Origin: Pleomorphomonas diazotrophica
GTDB taxonomy: Bacteria; Pseudomonadota; Alphaproteobacteria; Rhizobiales; Pleomorphomonadaceae
DNA length: 64,000 bases
Reading direction: 5' to 3'
Assembly: GCF_002844595.1 (NCBI RefSeq)
Contig: NZ_PJNW01000005.1
Span: forward strand, 310,001 to 374,000
In this document: positions 37,472-45,372 of the stretch, piece by piece
Numbering within the stretch: position 1 is the first letter of the stretch
Layout of the letters: every line of letters begins with the position of its first letter
Position numbers and translations under genes: made by a program
The notes under the pieces: model-generated
Told to the model about the DNA's origin: nothing
The model's database searches: none
Seen by the model: the letters and a program-made list of their open reading frames with translations, nothing else

Positions 37472-37490
37472 TTCTAAGCCTCGTTTGTGG

Positions 37491-37507
37491 ATTCTGATAT
37501 TCAGAAT
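37491..37507. promoter_or_regulatory. Perfect palindrome in the pseudoazurin promoter
   Basis: ATTCTGA-TAT-TCAGAAT, 7-bp perfect arms, 20 bp upstream of the pseudoazurin start and 23 bp closer to the gene than the TTGCG box. Its position near the expected -10/+1 suggests a repressor site; the regulator is unknown. Confidence 0.5.
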
Positions 37508-37530
37508 AAGGGATGTTACCCTTCCTGACG

Positions 37531-37544
37531 TTGCGAAAACGCAA
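37531..37544 (-). promoter_or_regulatory. FNR/NnrR-family box upstream of pseudoazurin
   Basis: Perfect palindrome TTGCG-AAAA-CGCAA, of the FNR/CRP-superfamily form TTGCG-N4-CGCAA expected for NnrR-like activators. Its centre is about 66 bp before the start codon, compatible with a -41.5 activating position. Confidence 0.68.
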
Positions 37545-37610
37545 ACTTTGAGACTGAGTTTCATTTTTGCCTGTGGCTGCGTGTGCGATGACCGCCGAGC
37601 CCGACAGGCT

Positions 37611-38444
37611 TCAGTCTTTCTTGAACTCGATGGGAACCGTGACCTTGAAGGGAGCATCGAGGCTGTCAGGAACAGGGGGAAAGGCTCCGACGCGGCGAAT
37701 CAGGCGCTCGGCGGCCGCACTGACCGCGGCCGAGCCCCCAACACTGAGGCCGATGATCGAGCCGTCGCGACCGATCGACAGCGACACCGTCGCCCGGCCG
37801 GTGGCGCCATCGGCGTCGCTCGCCCGGCGCTTGCCGACGATCGCCCGGCGGACCGAACTGCGATAGGCGGCCAGCGCGTCGGCGACCTGTCGTCCCGCCC
37901 CGGCACCGGCCGCCTGGGCGTCGGCCGGCGGGGTTACCTCCGGCTGCTTCCTCGGTTCCGCCTTCCGGCGCTCCGTTTTCTTCGGTTCGGATTTGGGCTT
38001 CACTTCGGCCGTCTCGACCATCTCCGGCGGAGGTGGCGGCGGCAGCGGGATCGCCACCTCCGACGGCGGCAGCATCTCCGGCTCGGATGGCGGCGTCTCG
38101 ACCGGCTCGGGCAGCGCTTCGGCCAACTCCTCAACCGACTGGATGGTTTCGACCGCCTCAGGCTCGAGCGGCACTGCGGCCACGTCCTCGGGCGGCGCTT
38201 CCTGAATCTCCTCGACCGCCGCCTGCTCGACGCTTTCGAGCGGCGGCAGCTCGGGCTCCGGCGGCAGATCGATCATCACCACCGCCTCCGGCGCGGCCAC
38301 GACCGCCGCAGAATCGTCGGCCGGAAAGACCCACCACAAAGCCACGCCATGCAACGCCAAACCGACCGCGCCGGCCAACGACCAGCGCAACAGTCCGGAC
38401 CGTCGCGATAGAAGCTCGGTCATCGGTGCGGAATGAACGCCCAT
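37611..38444 (-). CDS. tonB: TonB energy-transducing protein
   Basis: Links the ExbBD motor to outer-membrane receptors, 277 aa. It has one N-terminal transmembrane helix (LRWSLAGAVGLALHGVALWWVF, residues about 19-40). A long acidic/proline-rich periplasmic span follows (residues about 60-170, with PPEPELPP and IPLPPPPPPEMVE). The C-terminal TonB domain is at about 190-277 (AYRSSVRRAIVGKRRASD, GRATVSLSIGRDGSI, VPIEFKKD). ATG 38444 or 38423 are both possible; neither has a clear ribosome-binding site. Last gene of the exbB-exbD-tonB operon, adjacent to a siderophore receptor module. Confidence 0.9.
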   Translation of the reverse strand: MGVHSAPMTELLSRRSGLLRWSLAGAVGLALHGVALWWVFPADDSAAVVAAPEAVVMIDLPPEPELPPLESVEQAAVEEIQEAPPEDVAAVPLEPEAVETIQSVEELAEALPEPVETPPSEPEMLPPSEVAIPLPPPPPPEMVETAEVKPKSEPKKTERRKAEPRKQPEVTPPADAQAAGAGAGRQVADALAAYRSSVRRAIVGKRRASDADGATGRATVSLSIGRDGSIIGLSVGGSAAVSAAAERLIRRVGAFPPVPDSLDAPFKVTVPIEFKKD

Positions 38445-38478
38445 CGGATCGGCAAGTCTTTCGGCGTCTAGAGGACGG

Positions 38479-38916
38479 TCAGCCGCCGGAGGCGGGCGGG
38501 TTGGCGACCTGTTCGATGCCGACCAGCGCCACCTTGAGATAGCCGGCCGCCCTCAGAAGGTTCATCGCCTCGGCGAGGTCGCCATAGGCCACCGTTCTGT
38601 CAGCCCTGAGGAAGACGCGCTCGGCCTTGTTGCCGCCGGTCACCGCGTCGAGACGGCCGGCCAGCGCCTCGCGCGCTACCTTCTCCTCGCCGACGCTGAT
38701 GGTGAGATCCTCGCCTACCGTCACGTAGAGGGGCTTCTCCGGTCGTGGAGCGGCGGTGGCCGTCGAGCCGGGCAGATCGACCGGCACATCGACGGTGGCG
38801 AGCGGCGCCGCCACCATGAAGATGATGAGAAGCACCAGCATGACGTCGATGAACGGCGTCACGTTGATCTCGTGGTTCTCGGAGAGTTCGGTTCCGTCGT
38901 CGAGCCGGGCGGCCAT
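38479..38916 (-). CDS. exbD: ExbD, TonB-system motor subunit
   Basis: Biopolymer transport protein, 145 aa, that with ExbB converts proton-motive force into TonB movement. It has a single transmembrane helix with the essential aspartate in INVTPFIDVMLVLLIIFMV, and a periplasmic domain ending with GYLKVALVGIEQV. ATG 38916 is preceded by AAAGGAGG at 6 nt spacing, so it is preferred over 38934. Lies 49 bp after exbB and 34 bp before tonB. Confidence 0.93.
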   Translation of the reverse strand: MAARLDDGTELSENHEINVTPFIDVMLVLLIIFMVAAPLATVDVPVDLPGSTATAAPRPEKPLYVTVGEDLTISVGEEKVAREALAGRLDAVTGGNKAERVFLRADRTVAYGDLAEAMNLLRAAGYLKVALVGIEQVANPPASGG

Positions 38917-38965
38917 TGCAAGCCTCCTTTGCATGCCGGACCGGGCAAGCCGGCCGGCCGTCGCT

Positions 38966-39709
38966 TCATCGGGTGAGGAGGCCGGCGTCGAGCCGGCCGG
39001 TTTCGAGGTCGCGCGACAGGGTGCGAATCAGCCCTTCGGAGAGGTCGGTCATCTCGGCGCGGAAAGCCGTCGTGCGGCGGGCGAGATGGTTGTAGACCAC
39101 CACGGCCGGAATGGCGGCGACAAGGCCGGTCGCCGTGGCCAGCAGCGCCTCGGCGATGCCCGGCGCCACCACGGCGAGATTGGTGGTCTGGCTTTCGGAG
39201 ATGCCGACGAAGGCGTTCATGATGCCCCAGACGGTACCGAACAGGCCGACGAAGGGGGCCGTCGAGCCGATGGTGGCGAGAAGACCGGTGCCGACCATCG
39301 CCCGCCGTCCGGCCGCCGCCTCAAGGCGGGCGAGGCGCGAGCGCACCCGTTCGACGAGACCGCCAGCAACCGGACCGGCCGCAACTCCATCAGGCCCGGT
39401 CTGGGCGATCTCCTCGCCGATTTCGGCCAGCATCAGGGCGAGTGGCCGCGGCAGGCGAGCGTGTCGGGCAAGACCGGAAATGGCCGCCTCGCCGGCGACC
39501 ACGGCGACACCGCGCCGGGCCGCCCGGCCGAGGGCGGAAAGCTCCAGCACCTTGCCGACCAGGATCACCCAGGTGACCAGCGAGGCGGCGATCAGGCCGG
39601 TCATCACCGCCTTCACCACGAGGTCGGCAGCCATGAACATGCCCAAGGGCGTCAGATCGTGTGGCAGGGCAACGGCGGCCGCGCCGGCGGCCAGAGTCTC
39701 GGGGTTCAT
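38966..39709 (-). CDS. exbB: ExbB, TonB-system motor subunit
   Basis: MotA/TolQ/ExbB-family proton channel protein, 247 aa, with three transmembrane helices: LVVKAVMTGLIAASLVTWVILVGKV near residues 25-49, and the conserved pair around GTGLLATIGSTAPFVGLFGTVWGIMNAF and LLATATGLVAAIPAVVVYNHLARR. ATG 39709 has GTGAGG upstream and follows the preceding gene by 7 bp. The open frame to 39814 overlaps that gene and is not used. Confidence 0.92.
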   Translation of the reverse strand: MNPETLAAGAAAVALPHDLTPLGMFMAADLVVKAVMTGLIAASLVTWVILVGKVLELSALGRAARRGVAVVAGEAAISGLARHARLPRPLALMLAEIGEEIAQTGPDGVAAGPVAGGLVERVRSRLARLEAAAGRRAMVGTGLLATIGSTAPFVGLFGTVWGIMNAFVGISESQTTNLAVVAPGIAEALLATATGLVAAIPAVVVYNHLARRTTAFRAEMTDLSEGLIRTLSRDLETGRLDAGLLTR

Positions 39710-39716
39710 CGCCACC

Positions 39717-40175
39717 TCACTTGTCGAAGGGAGCGGCCACACGGGAGCGCGGCTCGACGAGGTCAAGGCAGGCGTCGGCAGCGAGGCCGTCGGCCTCGCA
39801 GGCCAGGACGTCATTGATCAGCAGCCGGCCGACATCGCCACAGGCAAGGCCCTTGAGGTCGAAGGTCTTGACCACCGTCCGTCCAGCCTTGAGAGGACCC
39901 GCATCCACACCCACCCGCTTGCTGACGATACCGGCACCGTCGAACACCACGAGATCGAGCTTCAAAGCCGCGAAGGTCGATGGCGTGCCGTTCTTCTCAA
40001 CCAATGTCACCCGGCAATCGCCGCCGACACCATCCAGCCGGTTCAGTTCCAACGAGAAGGCACCGGCCTTGGAGGAAGAAGGCGGAGACGTCTGGGCAAG
40101 GGCGGGAAAGGCAGAAACGGACGCGGTCAACAGGAAGGCGAACATGCGCCGAATGGCGGAAAGGGAAACGGTCAT
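39717..40175 (-). CDS. Small exported protein of unknown function, first gene of the tonB operon
   Basis: Not recognised as a named family. 152 aa with a signal peptide (MFAFLLTASVSAFPALAQ from residue 11) and a mature part of about 120 aa. The four cysteines of the mature part (GDCRV, LACGD, LACEA, DACLD) could form two disulfides. The segment FSLELNRLDGVGGDCRVTLVEKNG followed by LKLDLVVFD suggests a beta-sandwich. It precedes exbB by 7 bp, implying one transcript with exbB-exbD-tonB and a role in periplasmic TonB energisation (inference). The start may be residue 11 rather than residue 1. Confidence 0.8.
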   Translation of the reverse strand: MTVSLSAIRRMFAFLLTASVSAFPALAQTSPPSSSKAGAFSLELNRLDGVGGDCRVTLVEKNGTPSTFAALKLDLVVFDGAGIVSKRVGVDAGPLKAGRTVVKTFDLKGLACGDVGRLLINDVLACEADGLAADACLDLVEPRSRVAAPFDK

Positions 40176-40471
40176 TGAACTTGCCCCTGAACTCAGCAGT
40201 GCGGATTGGCTTCTATCAACTTTATTATGAGTCTTACATACATATTTTACTGACCCCCCGAACTGCCATTTCCAAAGTCACCCCAATCGCCGCCGCCAAA
40301 GCGATCCCTGTCTGATCTGCCTCAAAGACAGCCCGTCGCACTTATTGCAAACGCCTCGCAGTGTCAGCGCCATTTCGGGCTCATCGGTATTCAAACCTAT
40401 AAACTTGATTTGCGCACTCATATTTTTTAGCGTCAGCGCGACGAGCTGACAATCGAATGGGACACGAGGCG
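40176..40471. other. AT-rich divergent promoter region of the iron-uptake module
   Basis: About 296 bp between the minus-strand exbB operon and the plus-strand AraC regulator, clearly richer in A and T than its surroundings (40200-40260 and 40390-40435). No convincing Fur, RirA or Irr box was found by eye. Both promoters are expected here. Confidence 0.5.
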
Positions 40472-41455
40472 ATGGCGACCGACTTTCGGCCACAGATGAC
40501 CAGCACCATTTCGGGCATCACCTTGAGGGAAGATCTGCGCTGGCGCGCCTGGAGCGGTTGCGTCGCCGATCTCTGGGAGGTTACCTGCGAGGCCGGCGCC
40601 CGTGGCGCCTACGTGTCGCGGGCGCCGCGCCTGTTCGCGTTGCTCGGCGATGTGGAGGATGGCGGCATCGACGTCCGCGACGCGGCGGGCCGACAGCACC
40701 GGCTCGACGGCCATAGGCGGTTTTGCTTCGTGCCAGCCGGCTATCCCATTCAGAGCTTCATCGACCGACTCGACGATCTCAGGCATCTCGACCTGCATTT
40801 CGACATCGCCACGCTGGCAGCCCAGTCGGGAGGGCGCATCCATCCCTGCCAGTTCCTGTCGCCGCGCATCGGCTTTTCCTCGCCCGGTCTTTCAGCCCTC
40901 GCGTCGCTGATCGCCGATGACTGCGCCGAAGGTCGGCGCGACGACCTTTATGGCGAAGGTCTGGTGCTGGCGCTTCTGGCCGAGTTGCTGGACCTGCGCC
41001 AAGCCGCGGCGCCGCAGCCGGACGCCGGCCTGTCGCGCCGGCAGATGAACCGCGTCATCGACTATGTGCGGGCCAACATCGTCCGCAACCTGTCTCTGGC
41101 CGAGCTCGGGGCTTTGGTCGGGCTGTCGCCTGACCACTTCGGCGTCGCCTTCCGGACGGCGGTCGGCAAGACACCGCACCAGTTCCTGCTTCATTGCCGC
41201 GTGGAAGCGGCAAAGGACATGCTGCTGCGGGAGGAGACCAGCCTGTCGGCGATCGCCGTCGACACCGGCTTTTCCGATCAGGCGCATTTCACGCGGGTGT
41301 TCCGCCGACTGACGGGCCGGACGCCGGCGCTGTGGCGGCGCGAGCAGCGCGCCCATTATGGCCCCGCCCGGACGGCACCGGTGGAAATCGTGAAACTCCG
41401 TCCCGCTTTCATTCCAAACGCCCCGGCTTCGTTCAATCGGCAGATCGCGACTTGA
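40472..41455 (+). CDS. AraC-family transcriptional regulator
   Basis: Regulator of about 327 aa with a variable N-terminal domain and a C-terminal AraC DNA-binding domain (two HTHs: LSLAELGALVGLSPDHFGVAFRTAVGKTPHQF near residues 200-232, and SLSAIAVDTGFSDQAHFTRVFRRLTGRTPALWRRE near 247-282). Position directly upstream of a TonB-dependent receptor suggests a siderophore-responsive activator, in the way PchR controls fptA. ATG 40472 has GAGG just upstream; ATG 40457 is an alternative. Confidence 0.88.
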   Translation: MATDFRPQMTSTISGITLREDLRWRAWSGCVADLWEVTCEAGARGAYVSRAPRLFALLGDVEDGGIDVRDAAGRQHRLDGHRRFCFVPAGYPIQSFIDRLDDLRHLDLHFDIATLAAQSGGRIHPCQFLSPRIGFSSPGLSALASLIADDCAEGRRDDLYGEGLVLALLAELLDLRQAAAPQPDAGLSRRQMNRVIDYVRANIVRNLSLAELGALVGLSPDHFGVAFRTAVGKTPHQFLLHCRVEAAKDMLLREETSLSAIAVDTGFSDQAHFTRVFRRLTGRTPALWRREQRAHYGPARTAPVEIVKLRPAFIPNAPASFNRQIAT

Positions 41456-41544
41456 CCTATCGGTTCGCCTCAGGAACGACCGTGGCGCCTTTCGCCGGGC
41501 CGGCGAAGGACGCGCCGCGGTCGACGTTACCGGAGAACCGACCG

Positions 41545-43653
41545 ATGCCGTCCGACCGCAGCACACTCACTCGCGCCCTGGCGCTGACGCTCGCCACCCT
41601 GCCGCTCGCAGGCACCGCCCGCGCCCAATCGACGGCGCCGGTCGAACTCGACGAGATCGTCGTCCAAGGCGAGGGCGGATCCGGCACCGGTCCGGTGAAG
41701 GGCTATGTCGCCAAGGCCACCACCGCCGGCGCCAAGACCGACCTGCCGATCGAGAAGGTTCCGCAGTCGGTGTCGGTGATGGGGCGTGAGGAGATCGACG
41801 CCCGCGGCGCCGACAAGGTGGACGAGGCGCTTCGCTATACGCCGGGCGTCTTCACGCAGCCGTTCGGATCGGATGGCGATACCGACTGGCTGTTCATCCG
41901 CGGTTTCCAGGCAACGCAGAGCGGCGTCTACCTCGACGGCCTGCAGAGCTACAGCTACGCCTTCGGCGGATTCCTCATCGACAGCAATGACCTTGAGCGC
42001 ATCGAGACGCTACGCGGCGCGTCCTCCGTGCTTTACGGCGGCAGCAACCCCGGCGGTCTCATCAACATGGTTTCCAAGCGCCCGACCGGCGAGCGCATCC
42101 GCAAGATCGAGACCAGCATCAATGATGCAGGCTATGCCTCGCTCGGCTTCGACATCGGCGACCGGATCTCCGACACCGTCGCGGCCCGGATCAGCGGCCG
42201 CCTTGCCGGCGGTGACGGCTATACCGATTTCGAGGAAAACATCCGCGGCACCGTGTCGCCATCGCTGACCATCGATCTCAGCGACACGACCCAACTGACG
42301 GTGCTCGCCAACTACACCCACCTCGACGGCGTTCACAACGGTGGCTCCTTCCTGCCCTACGTCGGCACCGTAGTGGCCGCGCCATATGGCTATATCGATC
42401 GCGACGCCAACTTCACCGAGCCCGACATCGACAACTATGACCGCGAGCAGGGATCGCTCGGTTACGAGCTGGAGCACGAGTTCGGCGACGGCTGGAAGGC
42501 GACGCAGGCGGCACGGATCGCCTACAGCGATGTCGAGGAAGCCTCGCTGTACGCCTACGCCTACAGTTCGCCCACCGAACTGGCCCGCATCAACTTTGCC
42601 CACCACAGCAAGACCTTCGCGCTCAATACTGACAACCGGATCGAGGGTACGGTGGACACCGGTCCGCTTGAGCACAAGCTCCTGCTTGGCCTCGATTATC
42701 GCCTGTATGATCTCGATCAGGTGCAAGCATCTTCGCTGGGAACGCCGATCTCGGCGCCCAACCCGGTCTATGGTTCGCCGCAACCGGCGCCGGTTCCCTA
42801 CATCGACCAGACATTGCGGCAGCAGCAGCTCGGTTTCTACGCGCAGGATCAGATCGCCTTCGGTGATGGTTGGCTCGCCACGCTGAACGGCCGCTACGAC
42901 CATGTCTGGACCGACGCCGTGGGGACGCCGGCCTATTCCGGCGACGATGGTCAGTGGAGCGGCCGCGCCGGCCTCGCCTATGAGTTCGACAATGGTCTCA
43001 CGCCCTATGCCAGCGTTTCGACCTTCTTCGCACCGGTGCTCGGCGCCAATGGCAGCGGCGTGTTTCTGCCGGAGAGCGGCCAGCAATATGAGGCCGGCAT
43101 CAAGTACCGACCCGACTGGATCGACGGCCTCTTCACCGTCTCCGTGTTCGACCTGACCAAGCAGAACGTGCTGACCGGCCCCTGGAACGCCCAGACGCAG
43201 ATCGGCGAAGTCAACTCCAGGGGCGTCGAGCTCGAAGCCAAGGTCAACCTCACCGAGAACTGGAAGCTCACCGCCTCGGCCGCCGTCATGGACGTCGACA
43301 TCACCCAGGACGCCGACGCCGCCATCATCGGCAAGACGCCCTACGTCATTCCCGAGACGATGGCATCGGCCTGGCTCGACTATACCTTCTCCACCGGCGC
43401 CTTCGAGGGCTTCACGGTGGGCGGCGGCCTGCGTTACGTCGGCTCGTCCTGGGCCGACAACGAGAACACGCTGAAGGTACCCGACGTGCTGCTCGCCGAC
43501 GCCAGGATCGGCTACAGCCGCGACAACTGGGGCATCGACCTCAACGTCAACAACATCTTCGACACCGATTACGTCGCCTCCTGCCAGACCGCCTATTCCT
43601 GCGGCTATGGCGAGGGACGGGTGATCAAGCTCACCGGCCACTTCAGCTGGTGA
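41545..43653 (+). CDS. TonB-dependent siderophore receptor
   Basis: Outer-membrane ferric-siderophore receptor, 702 aa. It has a signal peptide (ALALTLATLPLAGTARAQ) and a TonB box ELDEIVV at about residues 33-39. The plug domain includes EKVPQSVSVMGREEID and LERIETLRGASSVLYGGSNPGGLINMVSKRP. A 22-strand barrel follows, ending with the aromatic C-terminus GHFSW. The TIGR01783-type siderophore receptor pattern fits ferrichrome/hydroxamate receptors best, which the FhuB-like fused permease downstream also suggests. GGAGAACC precedes the ATG. Confidence 0.93.
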   Translation: MPSDRSTLTRALALTLATLPLAGTARAQSTAPVELDEIVVQGEGGSGTGPVKGYVAKATTAGAKTDLPIEKVPQSVSVMGREEIDARGADKVDEALRYTPGVFTQPFGSDGDTDWLFIRGFQATQSGVYLDGLQSYSYAFGGFLIDSNDLERIETLRGASSVLYGGSNPGGLINMVSKRPTGERIRKIETSINDAGYASLGFDIGDRISDTVAARISGRLAGGDGYTDFEENIRGTVSPSLTIDLSDTTQLTVLANYTHLDGVHNGGSFLPYVGTVVAAPYGYIDRDANFTEPDIDNYDREQGSLGYELEHEFGDGWKATQAARIAYSDVEEASLYAYAYSSPTELARINFAHHSKTFALNTDNRIEGTVDTGPLEHKLLLGLDYRLYDLDQVQASSLGTPISAPNPVYGSPQPAPVPYIDQTLRQQQLGFYAQDQIAFGDGWLATLNGRYDHVWTDAVGTPAYSGDDGQWSGRAGLAYEFDNGLTPYASVSTFFAPVLGANGSGVFLPESGQQYEAGIKYRPDWIDGLFTVSVFDLTKQNVLTGPWNAQTQIGEVNSRGVELEAKVNLTENWKLTASAAVMDVDITQDADAAIIGKTPYVIPETMASAWLDYTFSTGAFEGFTVGGGLRYVGSSWADNENTLKVPDVLLADARIGYSRDNWGIDLNVNNIFDTDYVASCQTAYSCGYGEGRVIKLTGHFSW

Positions 43654-43672
43654 CCGAACCAATGACGGCGCC

Positions 43673-43700
43673 CCGCAATCCCGGTCTGCCCGGATTGCGG
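43673..43700 (+). other. Intercistronic hairpin after the receptor gene
   Basis: Perfect 9-bp inverted repeat CCGCAATCC / GGATTGCGG with a 10-nt loop, 19 bp after the receptor stop codon. It has no T-run; it could reduce read-through into the ABC genes or protect the receptor mRNA. Confidence 0.5.
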
Positions 43701-43729
43701 TGCGCCAACGAAAGGAAAGGCTGCGGAGC

Positions 43730-44515
43730 GTGGAGCAGAATGGACCGGATTTCGCGCTCGACGGCGCCGGCTTCTCGGCCGGCGGCAGGAGGATCCTCTC
43801 CCCACTGGCTCTCCGCCTTGCCGTCGGCCATCTCCATGCGCTGGTCGGCCCCAACGGCTCCGGCAAGAGCACGTTCCTGAAACTCCTCGCACGCCAGATC
43901 GCGCCCGACGCCGGCACCATCCGGCTGGGCGGTCGTCTTCTCCCAAGCTTCGGGTCACGCGCCTTCGCCCGCGAGGTGGCCTTCATGCCGCAGTTCACTC
44001 CGGCCACCGACGGGATGACCGTGCAGGAACTTGTGTCGCTCGGCCGGTTCGCTTGGCATGGCGCGCTGGGACGCAGCTCGCCGCGCGACAAGGCGGCTGT
44101 TAGGGAGGCCATCGAGCGCTGCGACCTCACTGCCTTTGTCCACCGGCCGGTCGACGCCCTGTCCGGCGGCGAACGCCAGCGCGTCTGGATCGCCATGATG
44201 CTGGCCCAGCAAAGCCGCTGGTTGCTGCTGGACGAGCCGACCTCGGCGCTCGACGCCGGTCATCAGGTGGAAATTCTCGACCTGGTCGCCTCTCTGGCGC
44301 GTGAACGCGGCGTCGGCGTGGTCGCCGTGCTGCACGATATCAACATGGCCGCCCGCATCGCCGACGACATTCTGGCGCTCGATGGCGGCAACCTCGTTTT
44401 CCGTGGCGGACCGGCCGACGTTATGCGACCGGAGGTGCTGAGACCGCTGTTCGGCCCGCATGTCGACGTGCTGCCCGCCGAGGGAAGCCGCCCCGCCGTC
44501 GTCTACATGCGTTGA
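43730..44515 (+). CDS. Iron-siderophore ABC transporter ATPase (FhuC/FecE type)
   Basis: Cytoplasmic ATPase, about 261 aa, for ferric-siderophore import. Walker A is GPNGSGKSTF (near residue 40), Q-loop VAFMPQF, signature LSGGERQRVWIAMML, Walker B WLLLDEPTSALD, and H-loop VLHDINMAAR, the typical FhuC/FecE form. No ATG start exists at the N-terminus. GTG 43730 is chosen because AAAGGAAAGG lies about 10 bp upstream; GTG 43700 lies in the hairpin. Followed by the binding-protein gene. Confidence 0.87.
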   Translation: MEQNGPDFALDGAGFSAGGRRILSPLALRLAVGHLHALVGPNGSGKSTFLKLLARQIAPDAGTIRLGGRLLPSFGSRAFAREVAFMPQFTPATDGMTVQELVSLGRFAWHGALGRSSPRDKAAVREAIERCDLTAFVHRPVDALSGGERQRVWIAMMLAQQSRWLLLDEPTSALDAGHQVEILDLVASLARERGVGVVAVLHDINMAARIADDILALDGGNLVFRGGPADVMRPEVLRPLFGPHVDVLPAEGSRPAVVYMR

Positions 44516-44523
44516 GGATGGCC

Positions 44524-45372
44524 ATGCAGCCGAACCGCCGCCAGTTTCTTGCTCTTGCTGCCCTGCTTGCCGCTCGTCCGGCGCGCGCCGCCGGCCGGCT
44601 GGCGGTGATCGACTGGGCGCTGCTTGAGACGACGCTCGCTCTGGGCGTCGTCCCGGCGGCAGCGGCGGAACTCAAGCAATATGCCCGCATCGTGAGCGAA
44701 CCGATCATGCCCCAGAGCGTGATCGACCTCGGATTGCGCGGCAACCCCAATCTCGAGCTGCTGTCGAACCTCACGCCCGATCTGATCGTCATCTCCAACT
44801 TCTACGACTACCGCCGTGCCAGCTTCGAGCGCATCGCCGAGGTTCTGTCCCTGCCTGTCTATCTCACCGGGGAGCCGTGCCTGCCCATCCTGCGCCATTC
44901 GACGCTGGCACTCGGCCAACGCATCGGCCGACCCGAACAGGCGGAAAGGCTCGTCACGGCACTTGACGCCGCGATAGCGGATCTGCGGCTCGCCCGACGC
45001 CCCGATGGCCGGCCGGCCATGGCGATCAATCTCGGCGACCGGCGGCACGTCCGCCTGTTCGGCGGCGACACACTGTTCGGCGGCGTGCTGTCGGCGGCCG
45101 GCTACCGAAACGCCGTGGCCGACACTCGCTACTCGATGACGGCGCCGGTCGGGCTCGAAGCGTTGGCGCGCGAGGCGGAGGCCGAGCTGTTCGTCATCGG
45201 GCCGCTGCCGCCGGGAGGGGGTGACGCTCTGGCCGGCAACGCCCTTTGGCAGGCGTTGCCGCAGGTGGCGGCCGGTCGGGTTCACCTGCTGCCGGCTCTC
45301 GACCATTTCGGCGGCGTGGCGACAGCCACACGGTTTGCCAAACTCGTCGTCGGAGGAGCGGCCGCCCGATGA
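44524..45372 (+). CDS. Iron-siderophore ABC transporter substrate-binding protein (FhuD type)
   Basis: Periplasmic binding protein of the siderophore importer, 282 aa. The N-terminus is a Tat-type signal (NRRQFLALAALLAARPARA). The class III binding fold (two lobes joined by a helix) is indicated by NLELLSNLTPDLIVISNFYDYRR and RPAMAINLGDRRHVRLFGGDTLFGGVLSAAG. ATG 44524 has GAGG upstream; ATG 44518 is an alternative. It overlaps the permease start by ATGA. Confidence 0.88.
   Translation: MQPNRRQFLALAALLAARPARAAGRLAVIDWALLETTLALGVVPAAAAELKQYARIVSEPIMPQSVIDLGLRGNPNLELLSNLTPDLIVISNFYDYRRASFERIAEVLSLPVYLTGEPCLPILRHSTLALGQRIGRPEQAERLVTALDAAIADLRLARRPDGRPAMAINLGDRRHVRLFGGDTLFGGVLSAAGYRNAVADTRYSMTAPVGLEALAREAEAELFVIGPLPPGGGDALAGNALWQALPQVAAGRVHLLPALDHFGGVATATRFAKLVVGGAAAR

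Noticed and set aside
40370-40520. Short repeated string CCATTTCGGGC near 40368 and 40507
   Set aside because: Only 11 bases, one copy lies in coding sequence, no symmetry; likely chance.
42010-44196. A 728-codon open frame on the minus strand
   Set aside because: Antisense to the TonB-dependent receptor and FhuC-like gene; product is low-complexity and matches no family.
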